In this document: positions 1 to 7,700 of the stretch, piece by piece
Numbering within the stretch: position 1 is the stretch's first letter
Layout: the number at the start of each line of letters is the position of its first letter
The notes under the pieces: generated by a model
The model's database searches: none
Seen by the model: the letters and a program-made list of their open reading frames with translations, nothing else
Told to the model about the DNA's origin: nothing
Translations under genes and position numbers: made by a program
Origin: Alphaproteobacteria bacterium CG11_big_fil_rev_8_21_14_0_20_44_7
GTDB lineage: Bacteria; Pseudomonadota; Alphaproteobacteria; Rickettsiales; 21-14-0-20-44-7
DNA: 21,098 nt
Assembly: GCA_002787615.1 (NCBI GenBank)
Contig: PCXJ01000004.1
Coordinates: 8,122-29,219, forward strand
Direction of reading: 5' to 3'

Positions 1-1330
1 GGTTTCTGATTTCAATAACTTCAAAATCTGCATTTCTATTTTTGCTTTCGATTATTGGCAATTGCTCAATACCAGCCCTATCTTTGCCATATAGATACTC
101 AACCATACCCTCCGATTTTGGGACATAATGCGGATTGAAGCCGAACAAACCTTTTTGATATAAAGCGCGCGCTTCATTGCTTATTGGCTCGCTTCGTTTT
201 TCAGCAGCAAAAATCGTCAGTATAATTAGCGGGATTACTAATATTGCGGTTAGCATCTTGATACGCTCTGCACTGTTTTTGTCGGCCAAAAATTCAGCAA
301 ATAATAAGGTGAGAAGAACAACGCTAATCGCTAGCAGACGATGTGGAAATTGAATATACTTAAGGAATGGGAGATTTTCCCAAAAAATTATACTTATCGG
401 AAACTGCATAAATATCACCGCAGCCATCCCGAAAAGAATAAATTTATGCAGCCGATTAAAATTTATTTTTAATACTAGAAAGGCTGTGACTAATGAATAA
501 AAAAACAACTCAAGCATAATGAGAGCGAAAAAACTCGTTTGCCCGCCACTCAAATTATCCTGAGTGATAAAAAATTTATCATAACTCAATCCCCAATCAA
601 AATGCGCGTCTATATAGACATATTTTTTTAGCAGCAGCATCGGCAACAAATAAAAAGCAGCAAGACATGACGCAAAAATTGCACCGCTTGCCATCTTCAG
701 GAATGCGCGCAAATCTGCTTTTAAGGCTAGCAGGTATATAAACGGTATTCCTGAAAATATTATCGCCATCGGGATGTTTGTCAGGAACAATAAAGCTTGC
801 GCAATTGCATATAAAACAACCCCACGCTTTTTTCCGAAAGCAATTTTTTCGGCTGTCAGCATCAATAGTGGAAATAGCGCAAATGCCCATTGCTGCGACA
901 AAGCAGAGAAGTAATAGCTATTTATAAGCAAATACGGGCTCAGCATATATAAGATTGATGCGAGCAAAGCAATTTGCCGATTATTATACCGCGATGAAAG
1001 CCATCTGTAACAAGCAAAAGCTGATAATATCAGTGCGAGATAACCCGAAGCAATAACCAGCGTATAATTCAGCATTTCGTCATTTTGCAAAAAGCCCAGC
1101 GCGCTGTTGATATAAAAAATCGCAGGCGGATAAAAAAAGCCAAAATATTCGCCAAGTCCATAATTAAGCTGCGGAAAATGGCGTGGATATAGGGAATCGA
1201 AACCAAGCTCGGAGATGAAGTTTTTTGCCCATAAGCCATGGATGCTATAATCAAAACCACCAGCGCCGAATATCAATAACGGCAATGCGAGAATTGTGGC
1301 AACGAGCAATATATAAAAATAATCGCGCAT
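1..1330 (-). CDS. Polytopic membrane protein, PTPS-related / GT-C-like family (3' part outside the window)
   Basis: Reading from the ATG at 1330, the frame stays open to the window edge, giving at least 443 residues. The protein starts MRDYFYILLVATILALPLL, a first membrane segment, followed by a loop with GFDYSIHGLWAKNF and YPRHFPQLNYGLGEYFGFFYPP. Many hydrophobic segments follow, and then NLPFLKYIQFPHRLLA. The 'YPRxxPxLNxGxG...FYPP' and 'PxLxYxQFPxRLL' pieces resemble the membrane family annotated as 6-pyruvoyl-tetrahydropterin-synthase-related (PF10131), which is thought to be GT-C-glycosyltransferase-like. The substrate is unknown; a role in cell-envelope sugar transfer is inference. The start lies 9 bp after the fmt stop, so the two genes are probably co-transcribed, with fmt first. 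Confidence 0.75.
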   Translation of the reverse strand, partial: MRDYFYILLVATILALPLLIFGAGGFDYSIHGLWAKNFISELGFDSLYPRHFPQLNYGLGEYFGFFYPPAIFYINSALGFLQNDEMLNYTLVIASGYLALILSAFACYRWLSSRYNNRQIALLASILYMLSPYLLINSYYFSALSQQWAFALFPLLMLTAEKIAFGKKRGVVLYAIAQALLFLTNIPMAIIFSGIPFIYLLALKADLRAFLKMASGAIFASCLAAFYLLPMLLLKKYVYIDAHFDWGLSYDKFFITQDNLSGGQTSFFALIMLELFFYSLVTAFLVLKINFNRLHKFILFGMAAVIFMQFPISIIFWENLPFLKYIQFPHRLLAISVVLLTLLFAEFLADKNSAERIKMLTAILVIPLIILTIFAAEKRSEPISNEARALYQKGLFGFNPHYVPKSEGMVEYLYGKDRAGIEQLPIIESKNRNADFEVIEIRN

Positions 1331-1339
1331 TATTCTCCG

Positions 1340-2218
1340 CTATATAAAACAGGTTTTCGGCGGTATTGCATTCCCACGCAGAAACTCATCTGCCAATATC
1401 GGTTTTTTACCGGGTTTTTGCAATTTCAGAATCCTTATTGCCCTCTGCCCGCAAGCAACTGCCAATTCATTATCCAAAACCTCTCCGGCCTTGCCTTGCA
1501 TATCAATAATTTCTGCGGAGAATATCTTTATCCGCTCATTTTCATATTCAAAATATGGATTTACCGCGCGAATTTGGTTATAAATCTCATGCGCGGCTTT
1601 CTGCCAATCAACCCTCATATCATCCTTGCTGATTTTTGCAGCATATGTGACGCCCTCATCTGATTGCGGGACAGGCTTCATATTATCTATATCTGCCAGA
1701 ACTTCCAGCACCATCTCCGCCCCGCGCTCAGCGCATTTATCATGCAATTCTGATGCGGTAATATTATCATCGAGCAGCAAATCCTCACGCGCGACAATAT
1801 CACCCGTATCCAGCCCCTCATCCATTTGCATGATGCAAATTGCAGTTTTTTTATCACCTGCCATTATCGTGCGCTGAATCGGAGCCGCGCCGCGCCAACG
1901 TGGCAAATCGGATGGGTGGATATTCAGGCAACCATATTTCGGGGTTTGCAGAACATGTTTTGGGAGCAGCAAGCCATAAGCTGCCACAATCGCCATATCA
2001 CATTCTGGCAATTCCTCCGTTTTAAGCGATTTTGGGGTTTTGATATTCAGATTATTCTCTTCCGCCACAATCTGCACCGGAGATGCGCGCAATTTCTTCC
2101 CCCTGCCCGCAGGTTTTGGAGCTGCCGTATAAACCGCAACAATCTCATGTTCCGAACTGATCAGCTTTTGCAAGCATGGCACGGCAAAATCCGGCGTTCC
2201 CATAAATATAATCTTCAT
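1340..2218 (-). CDS. fmt: Methionyl-tRNA formyltransferase
   Basis: The enzyme transfers a formyl group from 10-formyl-tetrahydrofolate to initiator Met-tRNA in the cytoplasm. The 292 residues open with the Rossmann start MKIIFMGTPDFAVP. The catalytic segment has N99, H101 (NIHPSDLPRWRGAAPIQ, about 99-115) and D137 (MDEGLDTGDI, 132-141). The linker AAKISKDD near 193-200 leads into the C-terminal OB-fold domain, which ends at RGNAIPPKTCFI. It is a little shorter than the E. coli enzyme (about 315) but looks complete. The usual partner def (peptide deformylase) is not next to it. No Shine-Dalgarno site precedes the ATG; a TATAAC box ends 6 nt before it, so the message may be leaderless. Confidence 0.97.
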   Translation of the reverse strand: MKIIFMGTPDFAVPCLQKLISSEHEIVAVYTAAPKPAGRGKKLRASPVQIVAEENNLNIKTPKSLKTEELPECDMAIVAAYGLLLPKHVLQTPKYGCLNIHPSDLPRWRGAAPIQRTIMAGDKKTAICIMQMDEGLDTGDIVAREDLLLDDNITASELHDKCAERGAEMVLEVLADIDNMKPVPQSDEGVTYAAKISKDDMRVDWQKAAHEIYNQIRAVNPYFEYENERIKIFSAEIIDMQGKAGEVLDNELAVACGQRAIRILKLQKPGKKPILADEFLRGNAIPPKTCFI

Positions 2219-2224
2219 GGGTTG

Positions 2225-2230
2225 GTTATA
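2225..2230 (-). promoter_or_regulatory. -10-like box (TATAAC) of fmt, predicted leaderless start
   Basis: On the minus strand TATAAC is followed by exactly six bases (CAACCC) and then the fmt ATG at 2218. This puts the expected first transcribed base on the A of the start codon. No convincing -35 box is seen about 17 bp upstream, so the call rests on the hexamer and its spacing. Confidence 0.4.
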
Positions 2231-2256
2231 TATGTTTTAGATTTCCGAATAAAGAA

Positions 2257-2691
2257 TTATCGCGTACGCGGGACTTCAATCTGCTTCGCCCTATCGAGCA
2301 AAACTTCCTCTGCAAGTTCGGCATTCTCAAGCGCCTTTGCCCTTGTCACAGGAATTTGCACTTCTCCCCAACTATCATACCACAAAATTGCAGATGAATC
2401 TTCTGGCACACTAGCAGCATCAAGCAACGCCTCTAATCTTGCTGGGTTATTCAATATACTTTGGTCACTTGCAATTGCGTCAAGAAAATGCTTACCCAGC
2501 AAACCCGGCGTTCTTTCAGGAGCTTCATCCAGTTCGTTCTGGCGAGGCTTCAAAACTTCAAATGCCAATATTCCAACAACAGCAACTATATGCAACACTA
2601 CAAGAGAAATAAAAGCTCTCGATAGCTTTATGTTACGAGCATTATAATCTGAACACTCCCACGTCTCACTATCTTGACTTTCTGCAACCAT
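2257..2691 (-). CDS. Hypothetical single-pass membrane protein, 144 residues
   Basis: Not recognised. There are about 23 charged or polar N-terminal residues, one membrane segment around 27-46 (AFISLVVLHIVAVVGILAFE), then an acidic domain of about 95 residues with a conserved-looking ILWYDSWGEVQIP stretch (about 105-117) and an Arg-rich end. The first residues are probably cytoplasmic and the C-terminal domain periplasmic; this topology is inferred from the charge pattern. The gene lies between tRNA-Cys and fmt on the same strand, with 38 bp to the fmt start. A TTGACA box and a 17-bp spacer sit directly upstream, which supports it being a real expressed gene. No LysM or other named domain was found by eye. 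Confidence 0.7.
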   Translation of the reverse strand: MVAESQDSETWECSDYNARNIKLSRAFISLVVLHIVAVVGILAFEVLKPRQNELDEAPERTPGLLGKHFLDAIASDQSILNNPARLEALLDAASVPEDSSAILWYDSWGEVQIPVTRAKALENAELAEEVLLDRAKQIEVPRTR

Positions 2692-2697
2692 GCAGAT

Positions 2698-2726
2698 TTA
2701 TTAACGAACAGTAACTGCGATGTCAA
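2698..2726 (-). promoter_or_regulatory. Promoter of the 144-residue membrane protein gene
   Basis: On the minus strand a perfect TTGACA (2726-2721) is followed by a 17-bp spacer and a weak TAATAA -10 (2703-2698). The ATG at 2691 comes six bases after the -10. The promoter begins 6 bp after the encoded CCA end of tRNA-Cys, so the two are probably separate units. The spacing predicts a leaderless message. Confidence 0.6.
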
Positions 2727-2732
2727 AGATTT

Positions 2733-2806
2733 TGGAGGCCGGTGACGGAATCGAACCGTCGATGAGGGAGTTGCAGTCCCTTGCATTACCACTTTGCTAA
2801 CCGGCC
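2733..2806 (-). tRNA. tRNA-Cys (GCA), CCA end encoded
   Basis: The minus strand folds as a standard cloverleaf. The acceptor stem is GGCCGGT/ACCGGCC, the D arm is short, and the anticodon stem AGGGA/TCCCT encloses loop CTGCAAC with anticodon GCA. The T arm is GACGG-TTCGATT-CCGTC. The discriminator base is U73, an identity element of tRNA-Cys, and the CCA end is encoded in the DNA (2735-2733). The total of 74 nt including CCA is typical. Confidence 0.96.
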
Positions 2807-2823
2807 AAAATGTGGGATGCGCA

Positions 2824-2852
2824 TATATATCAGTTGGCAACGCTCAATTCAA
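2824..2852 (-). promoter_or_regulatory. Candidate promoter of tRNA-Cys
   Basis: On the minus strand TTGAAT (2852-2847), a 17-bp spacer and TATATA (2829-2824) lie upstream of the tRNA 5' end at 2806. The -10 is 17 bp from the mature 5' end, leaving a short leader for RNase P. It is near the divergent start region of the plus-strand gene at 2889. Confidence 0.4.
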
Positions 2853-2873
2853 CTGGTTTTAAACATTCTGTCG

Positions 2874-2882
2874 TGGTAAATT
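2874..2882 (+). promoter_or_regulatory. Extended -10 box of the 480-residue membrane protein gene
   Basis: TGG followed by TAAATT gives a TGn-extended -10. Six bases (GCTCAC) separate it from the ATG at 2889. There is no good -35 and no Shine-Dalgarno, so a leaderless message is predicted. Confidence 0.4.
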
Positions 2883-2888
2883 GCTCAC

Positions 2889-4331
2889 ATGGAAAAAACC
2901 CTGCCAAAATTTGTTTATCTGGTTTTCCTAATCGGGCTGTGCCTCAATCTGGGGAATCTGGTTGCCGACCCTGACGTGATGTTGCATTTGCAGGCTGGGC
3001 ATCATATAATTGATAACCGCATGATTCCCGATAATAATATATTTTCATTCACCGCCGCGAATTATCACTGGTTTAACATCTCATGGGCGTGGGATGTGAT
3101 GCTCGCATTTTTTGATAAGCTATCACCATTATATCTTCCCGCCGCCATCAGCGCAGTTTTGATATCTATCACATTATATATCCTCGCGCGTGAAATGGTA
3201 AAAAGCTCAGACAGCCTGATTGCCACTGGCATAACATTATTGCTAGGCTGCTTGATATTCGTGCCTATTGCAACTGCGCGCCCGCAATTGGCGACCATGT
3301 TATTTGCCACATTATTCATGATAATCCTTAACCGAAAATCCTCACGCACGCTTATCGCCCTCCCCGCCTTGATGATATTATGGGCAAATATTCATGGCGG
3401 CTTTATCGCCGGATTTGTTATAATCGGAGCTTATGGGCTGGAAGCAATTTGGCATAAAGATAAGGTAATCTTCAGGAATTTACTCCTCGTTTTTGCTGGC
3501 TGCGCAGTCGCCAGCTTGCTGAATCCATATGGTATATATATTTATGAAGGAATATACAGAACCCTTGGCGGTAAATTGGCAAAGCATGTGAGCGAATGGC
3601 AATCCGCCAATAATCCACTTTTATATATACACCCCATTTCCCTCGCCTTTCTTATCGCAATTAACTATCGCAGGCATAGAATCTCCGAGATTGCTTTATG
3701 CCTCATCTGGGTTGTTGCAGGGCTTTTATCTGCGCGGAATTTACCATTATTGTTCATTATATCCGCGCCTGCTTTTGCAAAATCCTTAGCGTTCATAATT
3801 TCACAAAATTCTGCGCTTAATTCAAAGGATAATGAATATCGGAGTGATTTAAATAACGCCAAACTATCCAAGGTTTTGTCCGTTTTATGCCTCGCCTTTA
3901 CTGTGGTTGTTGCGAGTGGAATTCTCAAAAGCACATATTATGATAGCAAGTCGGTTCTGCGGAAAACACCGATTGATGCAATTGCTTATATAAAAGCTAA
4001 TCATGCATCAGCCCGTGTTTTGAATTCATACAATCTGGGCGGCTATATAATATATTTCTCAGAAGGTAGTCTAAAAACATTCATTGATAGCAGGGCGGAA
4101 ACCGCTTTTAGTGAATATCTGATTGGAGATTATCTGACCTTTCACTATATGAAATCAGGCTGGCAGGATATCCCGCAAAAGCATAATATAGATTTGTTAT
4201 TGCTGGAAGCCGGCTCACCGCAGATTGCCGCCTTATTGCAGAATGACACATGGAAGATAGAGTTTGAAGACAACCTCACAGTCATCCTCAAAAGCGCGCT
4301 ACCTGCCGCCAAGATATACGCTGGCAAATAG
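2889..4331 (+). CDS. Polytopic membrane protein, GT-C glycosyltransferase-like
   Basis: The protein has 480 residues with roughly ten or more hydrophobic segments. After the first segment comes ADPDVMLHLQAGHHIIDN...IPDNNIFSFTA (about 26-56). This is the 'D-x-D ... HLxxGxxI...IPxxxxFSFTA' first periplasmic loop seen in a family of GT-C-like membrane proteins; the acidic D-x-D is a usual catalytic or metal site in GT-C enzymes. The C-terminal soluble part has ARVLNSYNLGGYIIYFS and TFIDSRAETAFSEYLIGDYL, also typical of that family ('GGYLIW...FIDGRAD'). A likely role is moving a sugar or lipid-linked sugar at the inner membrane, but donor and acceptor are unknown. The last 33 bp overlap the end of coxC on the other strand. 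Confidence 0.75.
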   Translation: MEKTLPKFVYLVFLIGLCLNLGNLVADPDVMLHLQAGHHIIDNRMIPDNNIFSFTAANYHWFNISWAWDVMLAFFDKLSPLYLPAAISAVLISITLYILAREMVKSSDSLIATGITLLLGCLIFVPIATARPQLATMLFATLFMIILNRKSSRTLIALPALMILWANIHGGFIAGFVIIGAYGLEAIWHKDKVIFRNLLLVFAGCAVASLLNPYGIYIYEGIYRTLGGKLAKHVSEWQSANNPLLYIHPISLAFLIAINYRRHRISEIALCLIWVVAGLLSARNLPLLFIISAPAFAKSLAFIISQNSALNSKDNEYRSDLNNAKLSKVLSVLCLAFTVVVASGILKSTYYDSKSVLRKTPIDAIAYIKANHASARVLNSYNLGGYIIYFSEGSLKTFIDSRAETAFSEYLIGDYLTFHYMKSGWQDIPQKHNIDLLLLEAGSPQIAALLQNDTWKIEFEDNLTVILKSALPAAKIYAGK

Positions 4332-5126
4332 GAACAACCAGACAATATCAACGAAATGCCAATACCATGCAGCGAACTCAAAACCGAGATGATGTTTCTC
4401 AGAGAATTGCCCCTTAAATGCACGAATCAGGCAGATTATCAGGAATATCGTACCGATTATAACGTGCAAGCCATGGAATCCGGTTGCCATAAAGAAATTG
4501 GATGAGAAGTTATTCTCACTAAATTTATACATATGATTGATGATGTGATGATACTCAATCGCCTGCACTACTGTGAATGTTATACCCAGAATAATGGTAA
4601 GCAAAAGCCCGCGAACTAAGTCACGTTGATTTCCTTGCAGCAAGGCTGCATGTGCCCATGTCACCGTTGTGCCAGACATCAAAAGCAGCAATGTATTGAA
4701 TAGCGGCAAATCCCAAGGGTCAATCGCCTCAATAGTTTCCGGTGGGAATACGCCTTCTTTGGCAGACCACGCTTCACCCCATGGCATTTCCATCGGCAAA
4801 AACATTGAGTGAAAATATGAGAAAAAGAATGCGAAGAAGAACATCACTTCCGACACAATGAAAAGCAGCATGCCATAACGCAAGCCCTTCTGAACTATTG
4901 AAGTATGCGCTTTATCTTCTGCGCCCTCACGAATACAATCTTTCCACCATCTATAGCCGACATAAAGCAATGACAGCAAACCGCCAATCATCGCATATTC
5001 TGCATATGGCGTATTATGGAAGGCAAAGGCTGTGCCACCCGCCATCACCAAAAAACCCATCGAAGCCAATAACGGCCACGGACTTGGGTCTACCAAATGA
5101 AAATCATGATCTTGTTGTGCTGACAT
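4299..5126 (-). CDS. coxC: Cytochrome c oxidase subunit III
   Basis: This is the non-catalytic core subunit of the aa3-type haem-copper oxidase, in the cytoplasmic membrane. The 275 residues show the seven-helix subunit III pattern: HDFHLVDPSPWPLLASMG at the start, MLLFIVSEVMFFFAFFFSYFH (about 90-110) with the family glutamate, TVTWAHAALL, ATGFHGLHVIIGT, and a final AWYWHFVDIVWLFLFASVYL. Length and motifs match complete alphaproteobacterial proteins. It is the last gene of the rho-coxF-ctaG-coxC run, 70 bp after ctaG. A GAGAG stretch 8 bases before the ATG may serve as ribosome-binding site. The next usual genes (surf1 and others) do not follow; the facing membrane-protein gene overlaps its end instead. 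Confidence 0.97.
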   Translation of the reverse strand: MSAQQDHDFHLVDPSPWPLLASMGFLVMAGGTAFAFHNTPYAEYAMIGGLLSLLYVGYRWWKDCIREGAEDKAHTSIVQKGLRYGMLLFIVSEVMFFFAFFFSYFHSMFLPMEMPWGEAWSAKEGVFPPETIEAIDPWDLPLFNTLLLLMSGTTVTWAHAALLQGNQRDLVRGLLLTIILGITFTVVQAIEYHHIINHMYKFSENNFSSNFFMATGFHGLHVIIGTIFLIICLIRAFKGQFSEKHHLGFEFAAWYWHFVDIVWLFLFASVYLGGR

Positions 5127-5196
5127 TATAATCTCTCAATCTTAATTAATAAGGCTGAGTTTTATTGTATAGGTTCTGAATTTTCAAGCATTCCGT

Positions 5197-5727
5197 TCAT
5201 TTTTTTTCTTTTACGGCATAAAAAGTGTAGGACAGAGTTATTGTATCCACATCATCCATATATTCATCGTCATCAAATGCCGGTTCAATATAGTAGGAAA
5301 CCGGATATTGCACCGTCTCTCCGGCCTTTATCACCTGCTCATCAAAGCAGAAACAATATACTTTGAAGAAATATCGACCAGCCTTTGTCGGGGTGACGTT
5401 ATATGTCGCCATTCCAATCTCGTCTTTATCCGATAAATTTTTAACCGTGAAATATGCCAAACCGTTTTCACCGATTTTTACCGTAGATTTTATCTGATCG
5501 GCATGAAATTCCCAATTCAGGCTTGAATCAATATCAGCATTAAAGCGCACGGTGATTTCACGCTCACGTATATCAGTGGGTAATTCTGCGGCAATTTGCG
5601 TTGTACCGCCATATCCAGTCACACGGCAAAATAAGTTATATAATGGAACGGAGGCATAGGCCATACCCAGCATACCAATCGCCACCATGGCAAGATTGAT
5701 AGCCAGCGATAAATTCTTTTTATCCAT
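5197..5727 (-). CDS. ctaG: Cytochrome c oxidase assembly protein CtaG/Cox11
   Basis: This is the copper chaperone that delivers CuB to subunit I of cytochrome c oxidase. The 176 residues have one N-terminal membrane anchor (about 8-28) and the conserved PLYNLFCRVTGYGGT segment with Cys34. A periplasmic beta-rich domain follows, with the copper-binding C-F-C-F motif at 125-128 (FFKVYCFCFDEQ) and the family ending SYTFYAV. All copper ligands expected for the family are present. It starts 8 bp after the coxF stop and precedes coxC, the standard order in alphaproteobacterial cox operons. Confidence 0.96.
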   Translation of the reverse strand: MDKKNLSLAINLAMVAIGMLGMAYASVPLYNLFCRVTGYGGTTQIAAELPTDIREREITVRFNADIDSSLNWEFHADQIKSTVKIGENGLAYFTVKNLSDKDEIGMATYNVTPTKAGRYFFKVYCFCFDEQVIKAGETVQYPVSYYIEPAFDDDEYMDDVDTITLSYTFYAVKEKK

Positions 5728-5735
5728 AGGTAATT

Positions 5736-5858
5736 TTATAGATTAACTTCCACGCGGATGAAAGACACAAAGAAAAGAATCATAACGAGCACGGCCAGCA
5801 CCGCAAGCAAGGCATAATTTTTACGCTTTTGTTGTATATGCTTTTCGTTTTTCGGCAT
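5736..5858 (-). CDS. coxF: CoxF-like small membrane protein, 40 residues
   Basis: A 40-residue frame fills the gap between rho and ctaG: a basic start (MPKNEKHIQQKRKNY), one hydrophobic segment (ALLAVLAVLVMILFFVSFIR, 16-35) and the ending VEVNL. A tiny basic-plus-one-helix protein directly before ctaG is the usual place and shape of CoxF in alphaproteobacterial cox operons, where it sits between ctaB and ctaG. Its exact role in oxidase assembly is not settled. The start is 13 bp after the rho stop codon, whose TAAGG could act as a distant ribosome-binding site. The call rests on position, size and topology rather than on a diagnostic motif. Confidence 0.75.
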   Translation of the reverse strand: MPKNEKHIQQKRKNYALLAVLAVLVMILFFVSFIRVEVNL

Positions 5859-5871
5859 GCTTATCTAAACC

Positions 5872-7350
5872 TTATGCAATTGTGTTCATTTGCTCAAAGA
5901 ATTCGTGATTATCTTTTGTACCCTTCATTTTCTTGAGCAGGAATTCCATACTATCAGCAGCACTAAGTGGGTCAAGGATTTTACGCAACACCCACATTTT
6001 CGCTAATGTCCCGCTATCAACAAGCAAATCTTCCTTACGTGTGCCCGATTTTGTGATATCCATTGCCGGATACATACGCTTATCAGACATTTTACGGTCA
6101 AGAACGATTTCCGAGTTACCTGTACCTTTAAACTCTTCAAAGATAACCTCATCCATGCGAGAGCCAGTGTCAATCAGCGCCGTTGCGATAATTGTAAGCG
6201 AACCGCCCTCTTCCACATTACGCGCCGCACCAAAGAACCGCTTTGGACGTTGCAAGGCATTTGCATCCACACCACCTGTCAGAACCTTACCCGAAGATGG
6301 AACGACAGTATTATATGCGCGGCCAAGACGGGTGATTGAATCAAGCAAAATCACTACATCTTTTTTATGCTCAACCAAGCGTTTTGCCTTTGAAATTACC
6401 ATCTCTGCAAGAGCAACATGGCGATGTGCGGGCTCATCAAATGTAGAGCTAACAACCTCACCTTTTACGCTACGCTGCATATCCGTCACCTCTTCCGGAC
6501 GCTCATCAACCAACAGCACAATCAGATGCACTTCCGGATGATTTTCGGTAATTGCATGGGCAATATTTTGCATCAGAACAGTTTTACCGGTTCTTGGTGG
6601 CGCAACAATTAGCGCACGTTGCCCTTTACCCAGCGGTGAAATTAAGTCCATAATTCTGGTACTTAAATCAGTCGGCTTGGTAGGGTCGCTATAATCCATT
6701 GTGAATTTTTCTTCCGGATAAAGCGGGGTTAAGTTATCAAAATTAGCCCTGCGTGTGGCAAGTTCAGGGTCTTCATAATTAATGCTGGTGACTTTACGTA
6801 AAGCAAAATAGCGCTCACCCTCTTTCGGCGCGCCAATATGCCCCTCAATTGTATCACCTGTGCGCAAGCCATAACGGCGAATATCCGAACGCGGCACATA
6901 AATATCATCAGGCCCCGCCAGAAAATTGGCTTCCGGAGAGCGTAAAAATCCAAATCCATCCTGCAACACTTCCAAAACACCGATGCTGGTAATATCCACA
7001 TCGCCATCTTCTGCCAATTGTTTGAGGATGGAAAAAATTAAATCCTGCTTGAGTAGCGAGCTAGCATTTTCCACATCCAGCTCATCGCCCATTTCTATCA
7101 AATCCGCCATTCTTGCGGCTTTCATATCTTTCATGTTGACGCTATCTCTACCATCAGTAGTGACAATAAGCTCTTTGCTGGATTCCGGCTTGGGTAGGTT
7201 TTTCTTAATCTTCGGCTCTTCAATAGCTGCCCCATCTTTTTGGACGGCACTCTCGTTCTTGATGGTTACTGGATTGGAAACTTTAAGAGTTTTTCTTTTA
7301 GGTTTTGCAGCTTCTTCCGGAGAACTGCTTGCATCATTATTATCTGACAT
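5872..7350 (-). CDS. rho: Transcription termination factor Rho with N-terminal extension
   Basis: Rho is a hexameric RNA-dependent ATPase that ends transcription. The protein has 492 residues. The first 73 or so are a Lys/Ser/Pro/Glu-rich, probably disordered extension. The Rho N-domain starts near 74 (KDMKAARMADLIEMGDELDV), then comes the cold-shock-like RNA-binding domain with RNP1 DGFGFLR (131-137). The ATPase core has P-loop APPRTGKT (250-257), the catalytic segment VDERPEEVTDMQRSVKGEV, Walker B VVILLDSITRLGRAYN (about 332-347), R-loop TGGVDANALQRPKRFF and the arginine-finger region DTGSRMDEVIFEEFKGTGN. It is longer than E. coli Rho (419) only because of the extension. It heads a run with the cox genes, 13 bp before coxF. 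Confidence 0.98.
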   Translation of the reverse strand: MSDNNDASSSPEEAAKPKRKTLKVSNPVTIKNESAVQKDGAAIEEPKIKKNLPKPESSKELIVTTDGRDSVNMKDMKAARMADLIEMGDELDVENASSLLKQDLIFSILKQLAEDGDVDITSIGVLEVLQDGFGFLRSPEANFLAGPDDIYVPRSDIRRYGLRTGDTIEGHIGAPKEGERYFALRKVTSINYEDPELATRRANFDNLTPLYPEEKFTMDYSDPTKPTDLSTRIMDLISPLGKGQRALIVAPPRTGKTVLMQNIAHAITENHPEVHLIVLLVDERPEEVTDMQRSVKGEVVSSTFDEPAHRHVALAEMVISKAKRLVEHKKDVVILLDSITRLGRAYNTVVPSSGKVLTGGVDANALQRPKRFFGAARNVEEGGSLTIIATALIDTGSRMDEVIFEEFKGTGNSEIVLDRKMSDKRMYPAMDITKSGTRKEDLLVDSGTLAKMWVLRKILDPLSAADSMEFLLKKMKGTKDNHEFFEQMNTIA

Positions 7351-7458
7351 AGTTTACTACATGTTGGTTGATTAAAATCTTAAATTAGATGTGGTTGATT
7401 GAAATTTTCTGAGATTTTGCAGGCTTTTGGAGCAAAAACCTATGTGATTTATAAATTG

Positions 7459-7487
7459 CTTATACTATACCGATGGCGGCTAGTAAA
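7459..7487 (-). promoter_or_regulatory. Promoter of rho (and probably coxF-ctaG-coxC)
   Basis: On the minus strand TTTACT (7487-7482), a 17-bp spacer and TATAAG (7464-7459) form a good sigma-70-type promoter. The predicted start near 7452 leaves a leader of about 100 nt before the rho ATG, unlike the leaderless starts elsewhere in the window. Rho genes are often controlled by Rho itself through an early terminator in the leader; nothing here proves that. Confidence 0.55.
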
Positions 7488-7700
7488 GAATTTATTGCGA
7501 AATTGGTAGGTTAAGCTCCAATTTACCGTCGAATTGTTAGTAATAACTACCAAAACTCCTGTAAATACTTCCAACAGATAAACTTTAAAGAACCAAAGCT
7601 TAACAGTAGAAAGCTTATATACGGCTAATAGATTGAAGTTAATACCCCTAACTAATAAACCAGAGCTAACCTTGTGAGCATTATCTCATAGAGCTAGCGA

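Noticed and set aside
1826..2647. Long open frame on the plus strand opposite fmt and the 144-residue gene
   Set aside because: It spans two well-supported minus-strand genes and the gap between them, and its translation is low-complexity and unlike any family. It is an antisense shadow.
7503..7553. TTGGTAG...CTACCAA as a structured RNA element upstream of bioA
   Set aside because: The arms are seven bases and 37 bases apart, with no further pairing between them. This is too weak to call.
7679..7691. BioR operator upstream of bioA (TTATCTCATAG)
   Set aside because: It has only partial resemblance to the TTATMKATAA consensus, with an extra base in the middle.
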